Source of the DNA: Paludibacteraceae bacterium
GTDB lineage: Bacteria; Bacteroidota; Bacteroidia; Bacteroidales; Paludibacteraceae
DNA: 64,000 nucleotides
Direction of reading: 5' to 3'
Assembly (NCBI GenBank): GCA_017448345.1
Contig: JAFSLP010000100.1
Location: 1-64,000 of the forward strand
Position numbers and translations under genes: made by a program. The notes under the pieces were generated by a model. It was not told the DNA's origin. It made no database searches and worked only from the letters and a program-made list of their open reading frames with translations. Shown here one piece after another: positions 39,138 through 46,326 of this stretch (the stretch's first letter is position 1; the number at the start of each line of letters is the position of its first letter).

Positions 39138-40250
39138 ATGACCTTTATCATCAAACCCACATACTCGTGTAATCTGCGGTGTAAGTATTGCTATTTGAGC
39201 AACGAGACGAAAAGACTGTCGAGGTTGTTTGATTTAGAATTTGCCAAGCGCATTATAGGCCCAATAAAACAGTTGCTGCAAGCAAAGCCCAGCAGGAGAA
39301 TTACCATCATCTGGCATGGTGGGGAGCCTATGTTGTGGGGAATAGACAACTATCGTTCCATCTTTGCCTTTATGCAGCAAGAATTGAGCGGATACGAAGT
39401 ACAGAACTCTATGCAGACCAATCTTTCGCTTGTCAATGACGAGTGGATAGACCTCTTTCTGCAATATAATGTGCGGGTCGGGTTTTCATTGGATGGCACG
39501 GCATACATTCATAATCAACAGCGGGTAGGTGTACATGGAGAGCCGACTTTTGAGCGCATTATTGCCAACTACCACCGATGCAAGGAGCGCGGAATGCGGA
39601 TAGGGTGCATTGTAGTTGGAAGCAAGAAACATATCGGGCATATTCCGGAACTATATCGGTTTATGCGGGACGAGGGTATCAGCTTCAAGTTCAATCCCCT
39701 GTTCTGTTCCGGCGAGGCGCAGAACAATATGGACGAGTACGGCATTACCCCGGATGAGTACGCACAGATGGCGATAGAGTTGTTTGACCTTTGGTATAAC
39801 GATCAAGAAGGAGAGATAACCGAGTCGAACTTCGTAGAGATTGCAAGCAACATAGCAACCGGTAAACCGTCCGGGTGTATGTTCTCGCCCAACTGCCAAG
39901 ATAACTTCATGGCGATTGCCCCGACGGGCGATGTGATGCCATGCGGACGGTTCTGCGACAATGATTTGTTGCAATACTCGTACGGCAATCTGCATGACGA
40001 GCCGTTGGCAGAAATCATGCAACGTGTCAAACAAACGGAGACTTACAAACGCGCAGAGTACATAGCACAAAGCGGTTGCTCCAAATGCAAATGGTATCAT
40101 ATCTGCCACGGCGGTTGTCTGCATGACGGATTTCTTGCATCGGGCGATTTTAAGCACAAGACATTCCTCTGTCCGGCATACAAGAAAATCTTTGCGCATA
40201 TCGAGAAACGGATACAGGAAGACGGGATTGAAGAAAAGATACAACAATAA
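39138..40250 (+). CDS. Radical SAM/SPASM peptide-modifying enzyme, 370 aa
   Basis: A radical SAM enzyme expected to cleave S-adenosylmethionine and crosslink or oxidise a peptide. The CX3CX2C cluster site is CNLRCKYC at residues 11-18, followed by WHGGEPMLWG (SAM-binding GGEP). The C-terminal SPASM domain shows CMFSPNC, GDVMPCGRFC and the C-x2-C-x5-C-x3-C array CSKCKWYHICHGGC plus a last Cys in FLCPAY, so two auxiliary iron-sulfur clusters are likely. This layout fits anaerobic sulfatase-maturase-like and cyclophane-forming (XyeB/GrrM/FxsB-type) enzymes. No sulfatase is nearby, while two Tyr-x-Asp peptides lie directly upstream, so a peptide maturase is the better reading. Confidence 0.88.
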   Translation: MTFIIKPTYSCNLRCKYCYLSNETKRLSRLFDLEFAKRIIGPIKQLLQAKPSRRITIIWHGGEPMLWGIDNYRSIFAFMQQELSGYEVQNSMQTNLSLVNDEWIDLFLQYNVRVGFSLDGTAYIHNQQRVGVHGEPTFERIIANYHRCKERGMRIGCIVVGSKKHIGHIPELYRFMRDEGISFKFNPLFCSGEAQNNMDEYGITPDEYAQMAIELFDLWYNDQEGEITESNFVEIASNIATGKPSGCMFSPNCQDNFMAIAPTGDVMPCGRFCDNDLLQYSYGNLHDEPLAEIMQRVKQTETYKRAEYIAQSGCSKCKWYHICHGGCLHDGFLASGDFKHKTFLCPAYKKIFAHIEKRIQEDGIEEKIQQ

Positions 40251-40349
40251 AACCCTACAGACACCCATCTGTGACGTTCAGGATGCGAATGAGATGCGTA
40301 TGAAATTGAATGCAAAATGAAAGCACAGACACACGAATATTATTTAGGG

Positions 40350-40591
40350 AGAAATGGACGCTGTTACTCTAAAAAAAGAGCGGTGAATCAGATTCACCTG
40401 AAATACGAAGAAAGAGAAGAAGAGCGGCGTTTGGCAAACGCCTGAAATGGAAGAAGAATCCGGCTCTCAGCCGGGGCAATGGACGAAAAAAACCTATAAA
40501 GGAGAGACGGGACACCGGCATGATATGCCGGAGAAATGGACATTGCTTATTCTTAGCCCTTCGGGCACGATTATTTCTTAGCCCTTCGGGC
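40350..40591. repeat. Hairpin array 3
   Basis: Six hairpins in a row: 40382-40398 (GGTGAATC/GATTCACC), 40426-40442 (GGCGTTTG/CAAACGCC), 40460-40474 (CCGGC/GCCGG, loop TCTCA), 40515-40531 (CCGGCAT/ATGCCGG), and two copies of TTAGCCCTTCGGGCA (40554-40567 and 40579-40592). The first two share the flanks GAGCG and CCTGAAAT with the hairpin at 963-988; the third shares the loop TCTCA and the linker GGCAATGGACGAAA with 931-960. The stretch 40592-40726 shows nothing else. A 42-codon reading frame (40317-40445) spans the first two hairpins and is probably fortuitous. Confidence 0.65.
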
Positions 40592-40726
40592 AACGATTAT
40601 ATCGGGGGAATGGAAGAATAGGGAAGCCGACTAATAGTCAGGGAAAAGCGATTCAATGAGATAACATTGCACAATTATTGCATGACAAGCAGTATAGGAG
40701 AAATCAAGAAAAAAAAATAATATTAG

Positions 40727-42313
40727 AAAAAGATATTCATCCTTTTCCTCTCAGCCCTTTCGCTGACGGCGGTCGCGCAGAACAGCAGTTTTGACGATTT
40801 CGTAAAGAGCCAGAACAGCAAGTTTGATAAGTTCAAGACCGACCAACAGGCGGAGTTTGACGCGTTCCGCAAACGCGTCAACGAGCAGTATGCCGAGTTC
40901 ATGAGAAAACAATGGGAGGCGTTCCCCGCCCATGAGGCGGACAAACCCGTAGAAGAGAAGACAGTTCCTCCTGTAGTTTATACAGAGCCGGAACCGGAAC
41001 CACAGCCAGAACCGCAGCCGGCACCGCAAACTAAACCACAACCCAAGCCTCGGGAGGAAGAGAAACCATTGCCCAAAGAGGACATCAAACCGCTTCCGAC
41101 ACCCAAGCCGACCATCGACACCAAGCCGGTGCCTATTGCCGTCAAACCCAAGGTGGTGGTTGTTCCCAAACCCCAGCCCGCACCGGAGCCTATCGCGCCC
41201 GTGAAGCCCAAAGAGGAACCGTTCAAGAAAGTGACGCTCAACTATTTCGGCACGCTGATAACGATAGGTTTTCCACTGGATGATGACTTGCTGTTGCAGG
41301 CTCTGAAAGAAAGTGCCATCGTAGATGCATGGAAGCAGTTGGCGGAGAGCAAATATGACATCTGTATCAAGACGGCTCTTGATGCGCGCAAAGCAAACAG
41401 ACTTTGTGACTGGGCATATATGAGCCTGCTGCGTGAAGCGACAGAGAAACAATACGGCAAGACCAACGAAGCCGTTCTGATGCAGGCTTTTCTAATGACT
41501 CAGTCGGGTTACCGCATCCGGCTCGGTATGACAGAGGACAAACTTTATATGCTGGTGGCAAGCCAGTATGACATATTCAAATACCCCTATTATACTTTGG
41601 ATGGTGCGAAGTTCTATAATATCAGCGGCAAGACACCGCATCAGATGTACATCACCCAAGCCAAATGGGACAAGGAGAAATCACTCTCGCTGCAGATGAC
41701 AGAGTTGCCATCCTTCGGTTCCGAGCCTACGCCCAAACGGACGCTCACGTCCAAGAAAGGTGTCACTGCCTCGGCGAGTGTGAACAAGAACCTGATTGAT
41801 TTCTTCAACACCTATCCGCAGGCATGTTTCAACGGCGACCAGACCACCCGTTGGGCGGCATATGCCAATACACCGGTCGAGCAGTCCGTCAAGGACATGC
41901 TCTATCCTTCGCTCAGGAAAACCATCAAAGGCATGAGCGAAAAAGAGGCGGTAGGAATCCTGCTCAACTGGGTGCAGACCGCTTTCGAGTACGGCTATGA
42001 TGACAAGATATGGGGAGGTGACCGGGCATTTTTTGCGCAGGAGACGCTTTATTATCCCTACTGCGACTGCGAGGACCGTTCGATACTCTTCTCGCGGCTG
42101 GTTCGTGACCTTGTGGGCTTGGATGTGGTGCTGCTGTATTATCCCGGGCACCTCGCTACAGCCGTGGCATTTAACGAAGAGGTCAACGGGGACTGGCTGA
42201 TGTACAAGAACCACAAATATATCGTCTGCGACCCGACCTATATCAACGCCGGAGTAGGCAGAACCATGCCCAACATGAACAACCGCCAAGCACAGATTAT
42301 CGCCCTCCAATAG
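40727..42313 (+). CDS. Transglutaminase-like secreted protein, start codon missing
   Basis: A protein of about 528 residues with a signal peptide (KKIFILFLSALSLTAVAQ), a helical region (FDDFVKSQNSKFDKFK), a Pro/Glu-rich linker (PEPEPQPEPQPAPQ) and a C-terminal transglutaminase-like domain whose triad fits CDCEDRS (Cys), YPGHLATAV (His) and YIVCDPTYI (Asp). The reading frame is open from 40727, but the codon before AAA AAG is TAG: the sequence AT-TA-GAAAAAG looks like ATGAAAAAG with TA inserted. The first ATG in frame is 40901, after the signal peptide. So the gene either lost its start or begins at a non-standard codon. It follows the RiPP unit and may belong with the LPP20-like genes. Confidence 0.7.
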   Translation, partial: KKIFILFLSALSLTAVAQNSSFDDFVKSQNSKFDKFKTDQQAEFDAFRKRVNEQYAEFMRKQWEAFPAHEADKPVEEKTVPPVVYTEPEPEPQPEPQPAPQTKPQPKPREEEKPLPKEDIKPLPTPKPTIDTKPVPIAVKPKVVVVPKPQPAPEPIAPVKPKEEPFKKVTLNYFGTLITIGFPLDDDLLLQALKESAIVDAWKQLAESKYDICIKTALDARKANRLCDWAYMSLLREATEKQYGKTNEAVLMQAFLMTQSGYRIRLGMTEDKLYMLVASQYDIFKYPYYTLDGAKFYNISGKTPHQMYITQAKWDKEKSLSLQMTELPSFGSEPTPKRTLTSKKGVTASASVNKNLIDFFNTYPQACFNGDQTTRWAAYANTPVEQSVKDMLYPSLRKTIKGMSEKEAVGILLNWVQTAFEYGYDDKIWGGDRAFFAQETLYYPYCDCEDRSILFSRLVRDLVGLDVVLLYYPGHLATAVAFNEEVNGDWLMYKNHKYIVCDPTYINAGVGRTMPNMNNRQAQIIALQ

Positions 42314-42341
42314 TAATAATACTTATCAAATTATAGACCTT

Positions 42342-42407
42342 ATGTACAACAGACCATTTACTCCTGATATGATTAGGGAGCTGAAGCCAAATGAGATTTT
42401 TGTCTTC
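42342..42407 (+). pseudogene. Truncated start of a phage-type/macro-like protein gene
   Basis: The first 22 codons read MYNRPFTPDMIRELKPNEIF then VF, matching the beginning of a Bacteroidales protein family whose next residues are normally a Gly-Ser-Asn-Leu-Ala type stretch. Here the frame continues into unrelated sequence (KVTLRYQKSS) and a terminator. It is a remnant, probably left by a rearrangement at this repeat-rich junction. Identification rests on memory of the family start. Confidence 0.5.
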
Positions 42408-42452
42408 AAAGTTACGCTACGGTATCAAAAGAGTAGCATGATAAGCAAAGAA

Positions 42453-42481
42453 GTCGCAATAGTTTGCGGCTCCTTTTTTTT
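42453..42481 (+). terminator. Intrinsic terminator
   Basis: GTCGCA (42453-42458) with TGCGGC (42465-42470), one G-T pair, followed by CC and a run of eight T. It may end the operon that starts at 34838. Confidence 0.65.
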
Positions 42482-42493
42482 GATGTATCTTTG
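42463..42493 (+). promoter_or_regulatory. Promoter-like pair overlapping the terminator
   Basis: TTTG (42463-42466), 19 nt, TATCTTTG (42486-42493). No gene starts shortly after; transcripts would run through the inverted-repeat element towards 42796. Confidence 0.5.
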
Positions 42494-42578
42494 CACCGGA
42501 TTTCTTTTCCATTGTTGTACCTTCGGTCCTCTCTACTAAAGCAGGGTCCCCCAGAAAGTACAGTCGCACTTTGCGGTG

Positions 42579-42682
42579 CATATGCAAGGGGAAAGGGATT
42601 TATGAGTGCCCTGTATAATCATCAAAAAACGTAGTGAATAACACTACTTTTTGCAAAAAAAATCCTTTCCCCCTTGCATATG
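42579..42682. repeat. Inverted-repeat promoter element, copy 2
   Basis: Arms 42579-42601 and 42660-42682 (CATATGCAAGGGGAAAGGG read inwards; one-base differences) enclose the hairpin GTAGTG/CACTAC (42631-42647) and TTTTTGCAAAAAAAATCC, all shared with copy 1 at 33172-33334. As in copy 1, one end merges with a good promoter and the other points to a TACTTTC word 24 nt further out (42553-42560 here, 33353-33360 there). Confidence 0.7.
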
Positions 42683-42704
42683 TGCAAAAATTGTTGTACC
42701 TTTG
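42673..42704 (+). promoter_or_regulatory. Promoter of the SurA-like/gldG operon
   Basis: CTTG (42673-42676), 20 nt, TACCTTTG (42697-42704); nearly the same 32 nt as the WalJ promoter on the other strand. Confidence 0.8.
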
Positions 42705-42795
42705 TACGCTTTTTGTGGGCTTTTCGGTAAAAGAACCGAAGACAAACACTACAAGGCAAGGGCAGAAAGTCCAAACAGAAAAACAACTATAACAA

Positions 42796-44607
42796 ATGAA
42801 AAAGACACTTTTAAGTATTGCATTGCTGGCAGCAGTCGGTTGCCAGATGCCAGCCATCGGCGAGGTCAGACCTGCGTCCGCAGGGACGCTGATGACCATC
42901 AACGGCAAGAACGTGAGCGCAGAGGAGTTCCTCTACATCTACGAGAAAAACAACCAAGCCGGTGCCGTGGACCCCAAGTCCATGGACGAGTATCTGGACA
43001 TGTTTATCAACTTCAAACTCAAAGTAGCCGAAGCGGAGGCACTGGGTATCGACACGACAGAGTCGTTCCGCAAAGAGCTGAAAGGTTACCGCGCGCAAGC
43101 GACGCCGAAGTATCTGCAGGACGAGGCAGCGATGGACAGTCTGGTAGAGATGAGCTGGCGTCACATGGCGAAAGACCGCCGCGCCGCACACATAGCCATC
43201 CAGTGTCCGGCATCCGCCGACAGCGCCGCACAGGCAGAGGCACTGCGGCAGATTGGCGAAGCCCGCGAACGCGTGACCATCGGCAAACTGAAAGTCGAGA
43301 GAAAGAAAGTGAGAGGCAGATGGAAAGAGATTGAGAAACGCGAGCCGGTAGAGCCCTTTGCCGACGTGGCACGCGAGGTGAGCACCGACCCGAACGTAGC
43401 CCAGACAGGCGGCGAGCTGGGATGGATCACTCCGTTCCGCTATGTATATCCCTTGGAAGAGGCGGTATATAACACCCCGGTGGGCGCCATCAGCGAGGTC
43501 TTCCGCACACAATACGGCTATCACATTGTCCTCGTGGAAGAGGAGCGTGAGCACAAGGAGGTCAAAGCCAGCCATATCATGAAGATGGTTCCGGCTGACA
43601 GTCTGGACGCCCCCAAACGTGCGCTGATAGACAGCATAGCCAAGGAGCTGACTCCGGAGAACTTCGCCGAGGTGGCTAAACGCGAGTCGGAAGACCGCGG
43701 CAGCAGTTCACGCGGCGGTGAGCTGGGCTGGTTCGGCAAAGGAATGATGGTCAAAGAGTTCGAGGATGCGGCGTTCAGCCTTCCTTCCGGCGCCATCAGT
43801 ACACCGTTCCGCACCGCCTACGGCTGGCACATCCTCTATAAAGAGGGCGAGCGCGGCATCCAGCCGTTAGACTCGATACGCACTCAGGTACAACGCCAAG
43901 TGATGCGTGACGAACGCGCCAACGAGGCGGAGAAAAGCTTCATCCGCAAGACCCGCGCCGAGTATAACCTGCCCGCCACAATGAGCGACGCAGAGGTGAA
44001 GAACTATGCCGACGAGCATCTGGAGGACAAATATCCGGAGCTGAAGAACCTCGTAAAAGAATACCACGACGGTATCCTTCTGTTCGAGGTGTCGCTGCGC
44101 GAGGTGTGGGACAAAGCCGCCAAAGACACCGCAGGGTTGGAGGCGTTCTTCAAAGCCAACTACAAGACCAAATACAAGAAAGCATGGTCCGCTCCGCACT
44201 GGAAAGGTATCATCCTTCAAGCCAAAGACAAGAACAGCGCCAAGGCAGCCCGCTCCATCATCAAGAGCGCAGACAAAGACTCCATCCAGAGCTACATCAG
44301 CAAACGCGTCAACTGCGACAGCGTGACCTATGCCAAAGTGCAGCAAGGTCTCTGGGAAAAAGGTCAGAACAGTATCGTCGATGCCAAGGCGCTCAAAGTG
44401 AAAGACGCCACGTTCACGCCGTCCGAAGAGTTCCCCGTCGTGGAGTGCATCGGCAAGACGCTGAAACACCCGGAGGAATGGAGCGACGTGAAGGGTGAGA
44501 TCGTCACCGACTACCAAGACCACCTTGAGGCAGAATGGGTCAAGGCTCTGCGTGCCAAATATCCGGTGGTAGTGAACCAAGAGGTCTGGAAATCCATCAA
44601 ACGTTAA
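42796..44607 (+). CDS. Parvulin-type periplasmic peptidyl-prolyl isomerase (SurA-like)
   Basis: A 603-residue outer-membrane-protein chaperone or foldase. Signal peptide (LLSIALLAAVGCQMPAIG; the Cys could make it a lipoprotein), a SurA-like N-terminal helical region with the start MTINGKNVSAEEFLYIYEKN, then two rotamase domains: about residues 125-255 (PFADVAREVSTDPNVAQTGG, GYHIVLVEE) and 257-360 (VKASHIMKMV, GGELGWFGKGMMVKEFEDAA, GWHILYKEG). The C-terminal 240 residues are helical and typical of Bacteroidetes relatives. It is followed directly (no gap) by gldG, so it probably helps envelope proteins including secretion components to fold. Confidence 0.93.
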   Translation: MKKTLLSIALLAAVGCQMPAIGEVRPASAGTLMTINGKNVSAEEFLYIYEKNNQAGAVDPKSMDEYLDMFINFKLKVAEAEALGIDTTESFRKELKGYRAQATPKYLQDEAAMDSLVEMSWRHMAKDRRAAHIAIQCPASADSAAQAEALRQIGEARERVTIGKLKVERKKVRGRWKEIEKREPVEPFADVAREVSTDPNVAQTGGELGWITPFRYVYPLEEAVYNTPVGAISEVFRTQYGYHIVLVEEEREHKEVKASHIMKMVPADSLDAPKRALIDSIAKELTPENFAEVAKRESEDRGSSSRGGELGWFGKGMMVKEFEDAAFSLPSGAISTPFRTAYGWHILYKEGERGIQPLDSIRTQVQRQVMRDERANEAEKSFIRKTRAEYNLPATMSDAEVKNYADEHLEDKYPELKNLVKEYHDGILLFEVSLREVWDKAAKDTAGLEAFFKANYKTKYKKAWSAPHWKGIILQAKDKNSAKAARSIIKSADKDSIQSYISKRVNCDSVTYAKVQQGLWEKGQNSIVDAKALKVKDATFTPSEEFPVVECIGKTLKHPEEWSDVKGEIVTDYQDHLEAEWVKALRAKYPVVVNQEVWKSIKR

Positions 44608-46284
44608 ATGCGGAAATACTCGCCGTACATATTTATCATAGGTCTGTTCCTTTGTCTATACGGAACACTGCAAGTCCGTCCTGTCCGCTGGGACATGACG
44701 GACGACAAGCGGTACAGCCTCAGCGAAGCAAGCAAACGCATGCTCCGCGAGACAGACGCGCCGATAGAAGTGACCGTACTGTTAGACGGCGACCTGAATG
44801 CCGGATTCAAACGGCTGAAGAAAGCCACGGAAGAGACACTGGAGGAAATGGATGTGTATGGAAAATTACGAATTACGAATTACGACATACAATCCTTTTC
44901 TTCCGACAGCCTTGCGGCATTGGGTCTGCGCCCGATAGTCATCCACGAGCGGGAACAGAACGGCAAGACGGCGCAGACAACCGTCTATCCGTACGCTATC
45001 ATGGAATACAAGGGCAAACGGTCGGTGGTCACGCTCCTGAAGAACACACGCGGACTGAGCGGCGAGGAGAACCTGAACGCCAGTATCGAGCAGCTGGAGT
45101 TCGCCTTCATGGAGACGCTGCATCTTCTGACGCAGCCGGAGACCCCCCGCGTAGCCATTCTCGAGGGGCACGGCGAACCCGACGAAGCGCACACCTATGA
45201 CCTGATGAACGTGCTGAGCAAGTATTTTCAGGTGGACAGAGGGCGGCTTGCCTCCAATGATGGAATGAGCGCGACTGCGTCGCTCAATGATGAATTGATT
45301 GATGTGCATATCTTGGACGGATACAAGGCGGTGCTGGTAGTGAATCCGCAGACCGCGTTCAGCGATGCCGAGCGTTTTGTCATTGACCAGTATATCATGC
45401 GCGGCGGAGCGGTGCTATGGGCGGTGAACGGCGTACGGTTCAGCGAAGAAGTGCTGCAGAGCGAAGGGTTCACTCCTATCCTGCCGCTGGAACTGGGTCT
45501 GACCGATATGCTCTTCCGCTACGGCGTACGCATCAATCCGGCATTGGTACAGGACATCCAGTGTCTGCCCATCCCCGTGAATGTGAGCACGGACCCGCAA
45601 CAGCCGAACCTGCAGCCGATGCCATGGACCTTCGCCCCTCTGCTGCTGACGAGCGAAGGAAGTCCCATCACACGCAACACAGGTCAAGTGATGAGCACGT
45701 TCGTCAGTCCGATAGATGCAGTGGGCGGCAATGACGGGATTGAGAAACGTGTCCTGCTCGCCACCAGCACAGCCAGCAGCGTGACAGCGACCCCCGGAGA
45801 GGTCAACCTCAATGACGTAAATCCCGACCCCAAGCAGTTCCGGTACGAATATGTGCCTGTGGGCGTATCCATGGAAGGAGCGTTTGCAAGCGCTTTCGCG
45901 CACCGGATGATTCCCGAAGGGGTGCGCAGCGACGAGCCCGTCCGCAAGTCCGGCGTGAAGACGCGTCAGGTGGTCATCGGCAGCGGCAGCGTGCTACTCA
46001 ACGAGGTGCAGAAAGGGCAACCGCTGCCTATGGGTTACGACCGCTACAGCGGCATACAATTCTCCAACCGCGACCTGATAGCCAATGCCGTTTTGTGGCT
46101 CACCGACCGGGACGGACTGATTGCGCTGCGGGACAAGACCGTGGCACTGCGACTGCTGAACGACCGCCGCGCACATGAGCAGCGGCTGAGCGTGCAACTG
46201 GTGAGTACCATCACACCCATTTCCCTGTTAGCCGTCATCGGCGGCATAGTATTTGTGATAAGAAAGAGAAAGTACGAGAGGTGA
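44608..46284 (+). CDS. GldG, gliding/secretion-associated ABC transporter component
   Basis: A 558-residue membrane-anchored auxiliary protein of the GldA-GldF-GldG type ABC system. One helix at each end (YIFIIGLFLCLYGTLQV near the N-terminus, ITPISLLAVIGGIVFVI at the C-terminus) frames a large periplasmic part with RWDMTDDKRYSLSEASKRML at its start, the typical family opening. The next partner gldF is not adjacent, which is unusual; the preceding gene is a foldase. A word repeat (44862-44889) gives LRITNYD within the periplasmic part, in frame. The ATG follows the previous stop directly. Confidence 0.88.
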   Translation: MRKYSPYIFIIGLFLCLYGTLQVRPVRWDMTDDKRYSLSEASKRMLRETDAPIEVTVLLDGDLNAGFKRLKKATEETLEEMDVYGKLRITNYDIQSFSSDSLAALGLRPIVIHEREQNGKTAQTTVYPYAIMEYKGKRSVVTLLKNTRGLSGEENLNASIEQLEFAFMETLHLLTQPETPRVAILEGHGEPDEAHTYDLMNVLSKYFQVDRGRLASNDGMSATASLNDELIDVHILDGYKAVLVVNPQTAFSDAERFVIDQYIMRGGAVLWAVNGVRFSEEVLQSEGFTPILPLELGLTDMLFRYGVRINPALVQDIQCLPIPVNVSTDPQQPNLQPMPWTFAPLLLTSEGSPITRNTGQVMSTFVSPIDAVGGNDGIEKRVLLATSTASSVTATPGEVNLNDVNPDPKQFRYEYVPVGVSMEGAFASAFAHRMIPEGVRSDEPVRKSGVKTRQVVIGSGSVLLNEVQKGQPLPMGYDRYSGIQFSNRDLIANAVLWLTDRDGLIALRDKTVALRLLNDRRAHEQRLSVQLVSTITPISLLAVIGGIVFVIRKRKYER

Positions 46285-46326
46285 GTTGATAGTTGATAGT
46301 TGATAGTTGAAAGAAGTTTGAAAGTT
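46285..46326. repeat. Short tandem repeat GTTGATA
   Basis: Four copies of AGTTGAT(A/G) in a row between gldG and the next gene, ending just before its start codon. Confidence 0.7.

Noticed and set aside
40317..40445. 42-codon reading frame as a third precursor peptide
   Set aside because: It spans two palindromes of the hairpin array, has no leader likeness to the two precursors and no Tyr-x-Asp core.
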